From: Pleurodeles waltl
Taxonomy: Eukaryota; Chordata; Amphibia; Caudata; Salamandridae
Reading direction: 5' to 3'
Assembly: GCF_031143425.1 (NCBI RefSeq)
Contig: NC_090437.1
Coordinates: forward strand, 848,731,978-848,795,977
DNA: 64,000 nt
The notes beneath the pieces are model-generated. The model searched no databases. It had not been told where the DNA came from and saw only the letters and a list, made by a program, of their open reading frames with translations. Shown piece by piece: positions 44,301 through 55,405 of the stretch; position 1 is the first letter of the stretch, and every line of letters starts with the position of its first letter. Made by a program: the position numbers and the translations under genes.

Positions 44301-45064
44301 GCCTGCCCTTTTCCAACATGTTGCCCCTGCACAGTGTAGTGCGGATAATGTCAGGAAACAAGTTGGGGCTTGGACTGTGCCCTGTGGACATGTGGGCCTT
44401 TTGTACTTTGAACTGGTCATTGGCCCTTTCTGAACATTTATTCCAATTCCTTTTATCACATGGATAATATGGTGGCTGATGGCATCAAATTACAATATCA
44501 GTTATAACTATATGTTGTCCTTGCATTAATATGACGTGGGTCCTGTGACATTGGTTTTCCTCTGAAGCTGGTTGTGTGTATGGTGTTTGTGTGAATGATG
44601 TGTGTTGTTCATGTGTTTGGCACTCTCCTTTTCCTTCCTCCCTCCCCCATGTGCTAGGCAGCTGTACTTGCCGTCATTGTCTTCGTCGGCGTTGGTGTTC
44701 CAGGTGGAGCCTGCCATAGAATAGCCTCGGGAAGTCTTGAAGTTCCGGTTCCATGGTGTCTCTGATGGTGAGTCTTTCGTCTTGTGTGCAGTGTTTCCGC
44801 CAGGCTTTTGATGGCGTTGGTACTGCCCCGGAAATCGTGGCGGTTTGCTATGTCATAATATGGTGGGCGGTACCTTGTCTTCCACCTGGCTGTTGATGGC
44901 TGCCACTGTGGTCAGTGGTGTTAACGTCCTGGCTGTTGGTGTGGTACATTGGCTGTCTATGGGAGTTATCACCGCCATGGTCATAATTTTGTGATAATTA
45001 CCGCCAGCCTGTTGGGGGTATTATTGCCACTTTAAAAGTCACTGCCATTGTCATAATGACCACC
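44301..45064. other. Right subterminal region of the Harbinger element
   Basis: No gene. From about 44800 it is rich in TGGCGGT, ACCGCCA and GTCATAAT motifs (for example near 44845, 44865 and 44970-45000), similar to the terminal repeat. This suggests clustered transposase or Myb-protein binding sites. Confidence 0.5.
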
Positions 45065-45067
45065 TTA

Positions 45068-45543
45068 GTGTTAACTTGTTGTTTTGGGTCATTACATAAT
45101 GAACTAATCAGAGACCAAATTAGCATGCAATCTGCCAATCCTGCAATCCAAGAGAATGTATGGACCAAGGATGAACCACCATTACATGAAGTCATTGAAG
45201 TAATTAAATGCACAGAACTCACAGGCAGATGTGTGAAATCTGTCCTATCTGAATCAAACAAGGAACTTACAGAAGAGCATTCTTCCACTGATGTAATCCA
45301 TATAGTCAAACAAGGTAAGAAAAAGAATGATGAAGAAGTTCTAAGGAAGATAAATACATCATGTGGACAAAAAGTGAAAAAAAGGGGAAACGTAACATTA
45401 CCTGTTTCAGATGCAGATTTTCAGGACACTACACCAATGACAAGAAATGTCTTGTGAAAAATCAGCGATGTTCAGCATGCAGCATATTAATTCATTTTAA
45501 AAAAGTGCGCAGAAAAATGAAATTGATGCAATACCTATGCTAG
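45068..45543 (+). pseudogene. gag: Gypsy-B Gag, C-terminal part
   Basis: Gag coding resumes right after the Harbinger target duplication with LVLTCCFGSLHNELIRDQI and MQSANPAIQE (about 45068-45150). It then has ELTGRCVK and, after a frameshift near 45360-45400, a CCHC knuckle CFRCRFSGHYTNDKKC (about 45390-45440). A second knuckle (CSACSILIH) has lost part of its pattern. The same arrangement occurs in Gypsy-A gag. Confidence 0.82.
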
Positions 45544-45659
45544 AAGAAGGTCTAAGCCAAAACTCATCTAATGATGAAGATGATAATACTAATATGTGGA
45601 TGCTGAGCATAGAATCCTGTCAAATTGCTTCAAAAACATATAGACGAAAAACAAAATGC

Positions 45660-48600
45660 TAATTTTCAATTGGTGGAGTCAACATTGTGGTTACAGTTGA
45701 CTCTGGTCCCCCTATATTATTGTAAATGAAAGTATTTGGAATAGTAAATGTGTGTCTGTGATCGGAAATAAACTGTCACCATCTTATATTTCACCTAAAA
45801 AGTTTTACGGGGCACAGAATTGAGAAGTTTGGGTTCAAAGGACTTCATTTTGTTTTTAAGGATAGATAACCATTATGTAAACTATATATTTCCAGATCTG
45901 GGCTATCTGTTTTGGGCTGGTGGGATCAAGGAGATTTAGGCATCATTTTTGATCCCAATAGCCCTGACCAATGTTAATGGATATTGACATCAAAGATGAC
46001 ATCAATATTGTTTCAGCTTTCCCAGACGTTTTTTCTGATAATATTGGGTGTTTAAAGGGGTTCCAACACAAGATTATTTTATTTTAAAAAATGCTATTCC
46101 CAGTATATATAAAGTCAGACATATTCTCTTGCGCATCAGAGAAGTAAGTTTGGAACTAGATGAATGATAAAAGGCTGGGATTATAGAACCAGTGAAGTCG
46201 TCCGATTGGGTGCTCCCCTGGTTGTTGTAAGAGGATCCAATGGAAACTAATACCGTACATTGACTTAAGGGACTTCAATAAGAAAATGTGGGTTGATCAG
46301 TTTCTCCTCCACAAGATACATGAAATAGTGCCCATGACCAAAGGAGTGATATGATTTATGACCATTGATTTCAGGTCTGCATATCATCAGGTCATCCTTC
46401 ATGAAAAGAGTTGCAGGTTCACGACATTTATAACGCCATTTGGATGTTTTAAATTTGTGAGAGTTACTTTCAGACTGGCAATCGGCGACTACCATGTTTG
46501 AACACTTTATGTATTCAATGTTCAAAGACTCAAGTAATATTTTATTTTTTCAGGATGATATACTGATTATGGGTAAAGATAAGGGTGAGCATGATGCAAA
46601 CCTAATTGAAGTTCTCCAAAAACTGAAGGAAAGGGGTTACAACAAATGTAAAATTGCCAGAAAGGAAGTAACTTCTTGGGTCTTGAAATCAACAGCAGAG
46701 GAATTGTACCTAAATCATCCTTAGTGAAATCTATATGTGATGCACACACTCCATCTAGTAAAGATGATGTTAGGGCGTATTCAAAATATGTACCAATTTT
46801 TTCGACCAAACCTACCCCATAAGACAACTTCTCAAAGCAAAAAGTGAGTTTGGATGGTCGAGTGAATGTGAGAAAGCATTTGTTTCCATTAAGAGAGATA
46901 TCTCCAATGCCCCTTCTTTGAAAGATTTTGATCCCAGTCTTCAAAGTATAGTCACCACAGACACAAGTAGCAAGGGGCTGTGGGCTGTACTTACCCAGAT
47001 AGATTTGTCAGGAAAAGAATGTATAATTGCTTGCGCTTTGCATCCTTTATCACCCCCTGAGCAAAAATATTCAGTGAGCAAAAGAGAAGCGTTGGCTTGT
47101 GTGTGGGGATTGAATCATTTTAGACCATTTATCTGGGGGTCTTAAGCGGTGTTGTGTAGTGACCACAAACCATTGATGAAGGTCCTAACTAGTAAAGGTT
47201 TATACAATGCAGCACTGTGGTTAGTACGGAGGTCAATAAAATTACTATTCTATAATTATATTGTTAAGTATATTCTGGGAGTTAAAAACTAAATTGCTGA
47301 TTTTCTGTGTCACCTTCCCATCGAGGAGGAATATACTGAGGAAGAGTGTGTGAACACGGAAAAACTTGAATATTTTTGTGTAGCTGATTTAGCTGAGGAA
47401 GTGATGGGACTTATGAAGGATGAATGGATGGTGCTGATTGAAAAGGATCCAATTCTGCAAAAAGTTTGCAACTGGTTAAGGAAAGGTTGGCCACATAGAG
47501 CTGTAATGGAAGAGGACACTAGTGTGTTTTAGGAGTTGAGAAATGAATTATCTGAAGAGAATGGGGTATGAATAGCAGCATGATTCCACCAGAAGTTCTG
47601 AGAAACACATTTCTGGGCATTTGCCATGAAGGGCATTTGGCATTTTTAAAACCATGGGTAAGGTAAAATAATTTTATTGGTGGCCAGGTGTTGATGCAGC
47701 AGTAGAGAAGAAAGTCAGGGATTGTGACCTATGTACAATTCAGAAAAAACATTGATCACATGCAAGCCTCCCCTGAAGCCCATTAAAGCTCCAGATATGC
47801 CATGGTAGGTGGTTAGACTAGACAATGTGGTGCTTATATCAGATGATTCAGCAATATCAGATAAGATCAGCACCTTTAGACCCTCACTGGTGGGTAGCCG
47901 TGCTCTACAAATACTGATTGATTGACTGACTGATGATTCCATACCTAAATATATTTTGGTATGTTATGATCATTTTGCTAAGTGCCCAGAGAATTAGATT
48001 GTTTCTAAAGCGGACTCCGGTGTTGTTGTTAGTTTCTTACACTGCATATTCTTAAGAGAAGGAGTATTGGAATGCATAATCACCAAAAATGAGCATCAAT
48101 TTATTGGGGATGTCTTCAATAAATATATACATAGGAATGTTACTACTCATAACAAGACTTCAGGGAGCAATGCAGTGCAAAATTTCGAATGGTGTCATGA
48201 AGAAGGGATACATCTTGTGAAATGTTCTGGTATGATTTGAAAAAAAATGTATGGAAGACTTTATTGGCATACAGCGTTACACCTTCTTTAACTACAGGTT
48301 TTAGTCCTAGAGATAGGGTAGAATAATATTAAGAAAAGATAATGTTGGATGGATGAGTAAAACCAGAATGAGTGATTGGACGCCAGAAATAGTGAAGAGA
48401 AATTTGGACTAGGCAAAGGAAAATTACAAAGAATTCTATAAAATAAAAAAACCTGTGTGTATCAGAAGGGTGAAGGCAAATTCCATGACCCTGTTAGAGT
48501 AATAACATTGTTTTGCAACTTTGTTTCATAAGAGGATGAAAGAGTTTGGCATATGAACCGTGTTTCTCCATATAAAGGTAAGCACAACCCAGGAAAATCA

Positions 48601-48690
48601 GCTACAAGCGGGAATAAAGTTCTAGGAAGATCCAGTAGCAGTAAGGGTTGGTGGATCGAAGACCTTAATCTTCAATCATGAGCTGCGGAA
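45660..48690 (+). pseudogene. pol: Gypsy-B Pol (protease, RT, RNase H, integrase), heavily decayed
   Basis: A protease DSG triplet is at about 45700. Reverse transcriptase traces are IDLRDFNKKMW (about 46257-46290), TIDFRSAYHQVILH (about 46362-46405), TPFGCFKF (about 46433-46460) and FFQDDILIMGKDKGEHD (about 46545-46595). RNase H traces are TTDTSSKGLWAVL (about 46955-46995), SVSKREALACVWGLNHF (about 47072-47125) and SDHKPLM (about 47158-47180). Integrase traces include a zinc-binding CDLC near 47725 and HFAKCPE near 47970. Stops and frameshifts occur every few hundred bases, and a short SINE-tail-like insert sits in the integrase region at about 47875-47932. It belongs to the same clade as Gypsy-A by overall layout. 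Confidence 0.85.
47875..47932 (+). repeat. SINE/LINE 3'-tail fragment
   Basis: GGTAGCCGTGCTCTACAAATACTGATTGATTGACTGACTGATG ends in TGAT/TGAC tetranucleotide iterations (shown here by pattern, 47895 onward: CTCTACAAATACTGATTGAT). Such a tail is typical of a short retroposon end and interrupts integrase-derived sequence. Confidence 0.5.
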
Positions 48691-49003
48691 GATGAGAATA
48701 GGTAAGACGTTGTTGGAGAGTCCTTCCATGAACAAGTCGATGATTGTTCTTCTAGGACAAAAACACGTTCAGGTATTTGGTAAAAGCAGAGAAATTAAAT
48801 GTGGTAGGTTTGGTAGGAAAATTGTCAAACCTACCAAACTCAAGGATTTTGTTTGTGCGCAACCTCAATGTTATTTTATTTGTTTAGTGTGTAATCTAAA
48901 TGGCATGTTAAACTTTGCTTACTGCAGCCTTAGATACATTGTATATCTTTGTTTTACGTGTGATTGTTATGATGTAACAATAACTCAATGGTCACTCTTT
49001 TAT

Positions 49004-49015
49004 AAGAAAGGAAGA
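49004..49015 (+). other. Polypurine tract of Gypsy-B
   Basis: AAGAAAGGAAGA immediately precedes the 3' LTR start, as expected for the second-strand primer. Confidence 0.65.
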
Positions 49016-49218
49016 TGTGTCTTGATTGATGTCACATTTAGAATAAACTGATATCATAGTTAGAATGGGGATAAATGGGCTGGAGATGGAATCTTGGGGG
49101 GGAAAGGGAAAACACGTAGCAATGTGATGGAAGGGCTTGATTCTCTGCTTGCTGCTGGGGTAATTTTGCCTTCAGTAAAGGCTGTTTCCTGACAATACTA
49201 GTGCCAGCATTTACAACA
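49016..49218 (+). repeat. Gypsy-B 3' LTR
   Basis: Starts TGTGTCTTGATTGATG and ends ...TTTACAACA. It aligns along its length with 35449-35649 (shared GTCACATTT.GAATAAACTGAT, GGATAAATGGGCTGG). The two LTRs differ at roughly one in six positions by eye. Confidence 0.87.
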
Positions 49219-50550
49219 GCTGGTGTTGGCACACCTGGTTATTTCTGCTCATCTATCCCCAGACCACTCTTTACCCAGCAGTAATTCTATCCGGAACAAT
49301 TGCAAAAGGCTTTAGCTTCAGCAGCAGCTATTCATCTTTCTCACTTTTTTATTTCTGGCAGGGGCGAGCATACAATCCTCACCCCACCAAAATTGAGCTA
49401 TCTGAGTCTGCAGGTTTATGACATAACGTGGTGCCCATCTCAGATGTATAAAAACTTATGTTCCAACCCAACCTTATTGCCTATACCTTCATGATGCCCA
49501 CCATTAAACGTCTACACACAGCACAGCATCCGTTTTGGAAGTACAGAAAATATAGTTTCAAGGTGGCCCCCCAATGCTCTGGGCATGGTTGTAGATTTAC
49601 AGATGTTTGTGTTTCTCTTTTCTAGCTACCTTCCCAATCTCAACAGACAAGAATTAAGCTCCAAACATTTGTAGGTATGGGAAACGATTGTGAAATGGTT
49701 TGTGAGTTCCAACAAATAGGTACTGCCAGGGCTTTCCGGTAAGATTTACTGACATGGAACATTTCAGCAAAAATGTTTACGTGTGGAGAACCTACTTTTG
49801 AAATATGGCCTTACACTCATAAGAAATGCTCTTTGAGGATGCAAGGTCGACTTACACCTGCAACCTGCTTTGTGAATCAAGCCCTTAGGTTTCTATTTAG
49901 TTTTTCTGTGAAGAAGTTGGACTTAAACCTGACTTCGGGCCTGATTGAGATTGTGACTCCATCACAACGGTGACAGATGTCCTGCCTGCCACAATATAAT
50001 TCCCATAGGAAATAATAGGATTTATAATTCAGTGGATGGGATATCCATCACCATTGTGACAGAGTAACCCATCCACTGAAATCTACATTGAACCCTTACT
50101 CCTGACTTTCTCCTGAATTTACAAGAGTACTTAGTCATCAGTTTCCAAGAGTATTTTACACTTACTCATAGAAAAAAATAAACTTTTTAAAATTGTGTCA
50201 CTTGAATTTTTATTCATTAGGTCGAGCCTAGACAGAACACATGCGACCTGTTGCAATGCGTAAAGGACATATCTCCCGCCTGCCACTGCCTGCTGCTTAC
50301 CATAGGTTGAAGGCAGTGTCACTCTTGTTTTCCTGCCTCCTAACTGGTTTGGCAGCCTATATTTACTTCCTGTTCTTGGCTAAGGAGCACTAGCCAAGTG
50401 CAGTTTAGCTCCTCTGGTGCCCTGGACGAGCTGGTCTCACCCTCGGCCACGGTTGCCGTGTGCCGAGGACAAGACCAGCTCATCCTGCACCCGGCCCTCC
50501 TCCAATGGGCAGGAATAGAAGGGGAATCGCTTCCCCTTCCACCCCACACA
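49219..50550. other. No recognisable gene
   Basis: About 1.3 kb of unassigned sequence between Gypsy-B and the TTAA-type element. Confidence 0.6.
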
Positions 50551-50819
50551 TCCCTCAGTGACGTCTGATGATGTCAGTGTGTGATCGCGCACCGATCTCA
50601 TCAGAGTTCACCTCCATCACCCTGGAATCACAGCTTCCAGTGCAATCGGAAGAGAAATGCTTGCATTTCTTTTCCGATTGGGGGGGGTGGGGTGGGCAGA
50701 GAGAAATGAAAATGTCTTTCTGAACGTTTCTGCAGCCCAATCGTAATCCGATCGGCTGCAAAAATGCCCACTAGACACCAGGGAGTTTATTTTTTCAAAT
50801 TTAAACAATAAAGGGGAGC

Positions 50820-51560
50820 GACCACTTGAGCAAGGATCGCTCCCCTGGGGGGCATGTTTTATGGCCTTTTAAGCCCACCCTGGGGGTAGATCGGCCTGTT
50901 GTAATTAGGACAATAGACTCCAGGGATCTTTTTTAATTTTATTTTTTACACATTAGGATTGACCCCTTAGGCAAGGGTCACCCCCCTGTGGGTGAAAATT
51001 GTTATTAGGCCATTTCTGCCCCACGTGGGGACAGATCAGCCTATTTTTATTAGGCCAATCTGCCCCCAAGGGGGGCAGAAACCACTAGACATGAAGATTT
51101 TTTTTTCTATGTCAGCTACACACAAGGGAAGCGACCCCTTAGGCAAGGGTGGCTCCCATGCAGAGCAAATTTATTTTAGCCCATTTCTGACACCTTGGAG
51201 GCAGATCGCCCCATTTTAATTAGGCCGATCTGCCCCCAAGTGGGGCAGAAACTACTAGGCACCAGGGATTTTTTTCAGATGGGGAGTGAACCCTTAGGCA
51301 AGGGTTGCGTGTTTGGGGGACAAATTTATTTTAGGCCATTTTTGCCTCCACTGGGAGCAGATCGGCTTATTTCTATTAGGCCGATCTGCCCACAGGGGGA
51401 GCAGAAACCAATTAAGCACCAGGGATTTGTGTGTGTCTCTGTTTTGTTTAGGGGGGCCAGCCCCTTGGAAAAGGGTCGCTCCCCATGGGGGCACATTATT
51501 GTTGGCCATTTCTGTCCCCCTGGGGCAGATCGGCCTATTTTTGGAAGGCCCATCTGGCCC
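50820..51560 (+). repeat. Tandem array, 141-172-bp units, about five copies
   Basis: The landmark CCTTAGGCAAGGGT (or a variant) recurs at about 50831, 50972, 51144, 51299 and 51470. Each unit also has GGCC(A/G)ATCTGCCC and its inverse GGGGCAGATCGGCC, so every unit contains an internal dyad flanking a TTAGGCC-type centre. Confidence 0.88.
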
Positions 51561-52239
51561 CAAGGATGGCAGATAGCCCAGCAGAGATTAGGGAAGACTT
51601 TTTTCAAAACAATTGGGTGGGGGTGTGGCCATACCCCCACACCATATAAATGGGGACACAGTTATTCCACTCCCCAGTGGGGTGCAGAAAGTCTACTAGA
51701 TGCCAGGGAATTAAAAAAAAAAATAGTGGGGTGGTGGCTACCAACCAGTATGGGCATGGCTATGCCCTCACCCCAACTGAAGGTGGTAGCATCGTTCAGC
51801 TCTCCCCCCACACGCTAAAAGATCTTATCTCAATGGCAAGCAAGAATACCTTTGATTATTTTGGGTTTTGGTTTTATATTTGGTCCATGAGAGCTTGGCT
51901 AACTCTCAAAATCGTCTCACTTGGAATGGGGAGTGGTGCACTTTTTGGACTTTGGGACGCTGCCATGTAGAAAAATCTATGAGACCTAGACACATCTGAA
52001 AACTAAATATCTGGGTAAGGCCAGGGTGGTTATCTTCACATGCACCTGCACCATTTTGTTATCCACAATGCCCTGCAAACCTCCAACTTTGCTTGAAATC
52101 AACATTTTCCCCACAATTTTGTGATGGACCTTCCGGAATCTGCCGGAATCCACAAAATTCCTACCACCCAGCATTGTCACATCTATACCGATAAAAATTG
52201 GGCCTCACTTGTCAGCTTAAAAACATTTTTTTTCAAACT

Positions 52240-53880
52240 TCCCTTTTGGGCCCGCTTTGGTTTCCCCTTCAATTTTGACATGTTTTTGGCTCTTCCCTGT
52301 CACAAGCACTTGGCTCACCTACACAAGTGTGGTATCATATTTATCAGGAGACTGAGGGGAACGTTGGGTGGTAGGAAATTTGCGCTGGTGCGGCGATCCC
52401 ATGCAGAAATGTGAGAAAATGTGATTTTTTTTTTAGCTATGAGTTTTGCTGAGGATTCTGGATTAGAAAACACTGGAGGATCTGTGCAAGTCACACCTCT
52501 CTAGACTCCCTCTGTTATCTAGTTTATTGAAATGTCTGGGTTTGGTAGGTTTCCCTAGATGGATGCTGAGCCCAGGACCAAAAACGCAGATGTCACCCGC
52601 AAAAACAGGTAGTTTTGTATTTGATCATTTTGATGTGTCCACGTAGTGTTTTGGGATATTTCCTGTGGCGGGCAGTAGGCCTACCCACACAAGTGAGGTA
52701 CCATTTTTACTGGGGCACTTGGAGGAACAGTGGGGTAGAAGGAAGTTTGTTGCTCCCCTCTGATTCCAGAATTTTGCAGCACAGAAAAAGTATTTTTTTG
52801 GCAAATTTTGAGGGTTGCTAAGGATTCTGGGTAACATAAACTGGTGAGAGCACCACAAGTTGCCCCATCCCAGATTTCCCTAGGTGTCTAGTTTTCAGAA
52901 AGGTCCAGGTTTGCTAGGTTTCCTTAGGTGCCGACTGAGCTAGAGACCAAAATCCACAGCTAGGCACTTTCCAAAAAACACATCAGTTGCCAATGTTAAA
53001 ATATGCTTTGTCCATGTTGAGGTTTGGGGCGTTTCCTCTCGGGGGCACTAGGCCTACCAACACAAGTGAGGTACCATTTTTATCGGGAGACCTGGGGGAA
53101 TGCTGGGTGAAAGGAAATTTGTGCCTCCCATCAGATTCCAGAACTTTGCAGCACTGAAATTTGAGGAATTTTTTTTTTTTTTTTTTTGCAACATTTTGAG
53201 GTTTGATAAGGATTCTGGGTAACAGAACTTTGTGAGAGCGCCATCTGTTACCCCATCCTGGGTTCCCCTAGGTATCTAGGTTTCAGAAATGTCCAGGTTT
53301 GCTACGTTTTCCTAGGGCTCAGCTGAGTTAAAGGCCAAAATCCACAGCTAGGCACTTTGCAAAAAACAGGGCAGTTTTCTTTGAGAAAATGTGATGTGTC
53401 CATGTTGTGTTTTGGGGCATTTCCTGTTGCAGGCATTAGGCCTACCCACGCAAGTGAGGTAACATTTTTATTGGGAGACTTCAGAAAATGCTTGGTGGAA
53501 GGACATTTGTGGCTCCTCTCAGATTCTAGAACTTTCTATCAACGAAATGTGAGGAAAAAGTTGTTTTTTGCAAAAGTTTGAGGTTTGCAAAGGATTCTGG
53601 GAAACAGAACCTGGCAGAACCCCACAAGTCACCCCATCCTGGATTACCCTAGGTGTTTAGTTTTCAAAAATGCACAGGTTTGGTAGGTTTCCCTAGGTGC
53701 CGGCTGAGCTAGAGGCCAAAATCCACAGCCAGACACTTTCCAAAAAACACATCAGATTTCAATGTAAAAGTGTGATGTGTCCATGTTGTGTTTCCTGTTG
53801 CAGGCAATAGGCCTACCCACACAAGTGAGGTACCATTTGTATCAGGAGACTTGGGGGAACACAGAATAGCAGAACAAGTG
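52240..53880 (+). repeat. Tandem array, about 380-bp units, roughly 4.3 copies
   Basis: The landmark GTCCATGTTGTG (or variant) occurs at 52637, 53010, 53398 and 53779, giving periods of 373, 388 and 381 bp. Each unit carries GCCTACCCACACAAGTGAGG, AGGATTCTGGGTAACA and CCCCATCC.GG.TTCCC.TAGGT in the same order. A T18-type run interrupts the third unit near 53170. One related unit is at about 15560-16060 in the left copy, inverted. Confidence 0.9.
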
Positions 53881-54964
53881 TTATTGCCCCTTGTCTTTCT
53901 CTACATTTTTTCCTTCCAAATGTAAGACAGTGTGTGCTAGTATAGGGACCCCGGAATTCAGATATGTGCAAATAACCACTGCTTCTCAACACCTTATCTT
54001 GTCCCCATTTTGGAAATGCAAAGGCTTCCTTGAAACCTATTTGTCACTCTTTATATTTCACCAAATGAATTGCTGTATACCCGGTATACAGTAAAAACAC
54101 ATTTCAAGGTGCAGCTATTGGCTTTGGGTACCTAGGGTTCTTGATGAACCTAAAAGTCCTATATATCCCCACAACCAGAAGAGTCCAGCAGATGTAACTG
54201 TATATTGCTTTTGAAAATCTGACATCGCAGGAAAAAGTGACAGATTAAAACGTGGAGAGAAATGGCTCTTTTTTTCACCTCAATTTCAATATTGTTTTAT
54301 TTCAGATGTTATTGTCTGTAGGAAAACCTTGTAGGATCTACACAAATGACCCCTTGCTGATTTGAGAATTTTGTCTACTTTTAAGAAATGTTTAGCTGTC
54401 TGGTATCCAGCATTGGTTTTACTCCCATTTCAGTCACTAACTAGATGGAGGCTGAAAGCACACAAAATAGTGAAAATGGGGTATGTCCCAGTAAAATCCC
54501 AAAATTGTGTTGAAAAATTTGGTTTTCTAGTTAAAGTCTGCCTGTTCCTAAAAGCTGGGAAGATGGTGATTTTAGTACCACAAACCCTTTCTTGATGCCA
54601 TTTTCAGGGAAAAAACACAAGCTTCCTTCTGAAGCCCTCATTCACATTTAAAAAAAAAGAAAATTGCCGTATTTTGGCTAATTTCTTAGTCCACTCCAGG
54701 GGAACCCACAAGCTCTGGCTACCTCTAGAATCCCTAGGATATTGGAAAAAAAGGACAGAAACTTGGCATGGATAGCTTATGTGGACAAAAAGTTATGGGG
54801 GCCTAAGCGCAAACTGCCCCAAAGAGCCAAAAAAAGGCCTGGCACCTGAGGGGGAAAAGGAGTAGCAGCAAAGGGGTTAGTTATGCCTGGATTGTTTTTC
54901 TGTTGTTTGGACAGATTATTTTTTAGTTTCCTGTCTCTATGGCACTTGCAAGGTTTATACCTCA

Positions 54965-55213
54965 GACTGCTGATCGAGTTACCGCTGTATAAAACTTGAA
55001 AGCATCATGAGCGCAACTGAAAAACAAAACAATGACAAGTTTACTTGTCATTGTTTTTTTGTTTTTAAGTCACTTACTTATCATTGTTTCTTTTGTTTTT
55101 CAGTTACACTCATGGTGCTTTCAAGTTTTATAGAGTGGGACTGCTGATGAGTTACCACTGTATAAAACTTGTAAGTGCCATGAGCGCAACTGAAAAACAA
55201 AACAAACAATGAC
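54965..55213. repeat. Large inverted repeat plus third arm
   Basis: The segment TATAAAACTTGAAAGC...CAACTGAAAAACAAAA...CAATGACAAGT (54987-55042) is followed by its inverse (55046-55133, ending GCTTTCAAGTTTTATA). A third, direct copy follows at 55161-55213. The arms are more than 50 bp with few mismatches and almost no loop for the inner part. Confidence 0.85.
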
Positions 55214-55331
55214 ACATACAGCAGGACTGCCCGCTTCACAAAACCTGTTCTTTCCTTACCAGCCTCTCACTCCATCACCTTTTTTCCTGCCACTTGTCCC
55301 ATCCCCTTACATGACAAGAGAAGTCCAGTTA

Positions 55332-55394
55332 GGAATTTACAACGCTAATATCTCTAACTCGAGTAAATGTGAGGCCCATTCCATTGCAAATGCT
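55332..55394 (-). repeat. Short inverted-repeat interspersed element fragment
   Basis: GAATTTACAACGCTAATATC...GGGCCT-like sequence pairs with CCATTGCAAATGC. It is the inverse of the start of the 21214 repeat (CTCGAGTTAGAG appears inverted as CTCTAACTCGAG). Confidence 0.6.
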
Positions 55395-55405
55395 TGTTTT
55401 TACTC

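Larger units (their letters stand above)
36497..45064. mobile_element. Autonomous-type PIF/Harbinger DNA transposon (8.6 kb)
   Basis: Left end GGCCCTCATTATGACATTG; right end read inversely GGTGGTCATTATGACAATGG. These terminal inverted repeats share TCATTATGACA.TG. TTA flanks both sides (36494-36496, 45065-45067), the classical 3-bp duplication, and the interrupted gypsy gag continues cleanly on either side. Inside are a HARBI1-like transposase on the minus strand, two Myb/SANT-like proteins on the plus strand and a proline-rich repeat frame. Subterminal copies of ACCGCCATGGTCATAAT-like sequence near 44960-45064 may be transposase-binding repeats. A hairpin MITE occupies 39722-40302. All genes are damaged. 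Confidence 0.93.
35449..49218 (+). mobile_element. Gypsy-B: Ty3/gypsy retrotransposon with both LTRs, split by a Harbinger element
   Basis: Two LTRs of 201 and 203 bp bracket a gag-pol region whose gag is split at 36496/45065 by the 8.6-kb DNA transposon. Without it the element is about 5.2 kb, a normal Ty3/gypsy size. Leader, gag with a zinc knuckle, protease, reverse transcriptase, RNase H and integrase occur in order. The coding sequence is broken by many stops. By eye the two LTRs differ at roughly a sixth of positions, so it is an old insertion. No target duplication could be matched outside the LTRs. Confidence 0.88.
50551..54876 (+). mobile_element. TTAA-type non-autonomous element (right copy, with two tandem arrays)
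   Basis: The right end reads GTAGCAGCAAAGGGG followed by TTAG, a one-base variant of TTAA. This is the inverse of the CCCTTTTGCTGC end at 14374. The body matches 14374-16829 in opposite orientation, but is longer because of expanded internal arrays (50820-51560 and about 52240-53880). The left end near 50551 is approximate: TCCCTCAGTG...CTGATG resembles the inverse of the 16829 end. No transposase frame is present. Confidence 0.58.

Noticed and set aside
51195..51818. 207-codon frame in the tandem array
   Set aside because: Generated by a repeated unit of varying length inside a non-coding TTAA-type element.
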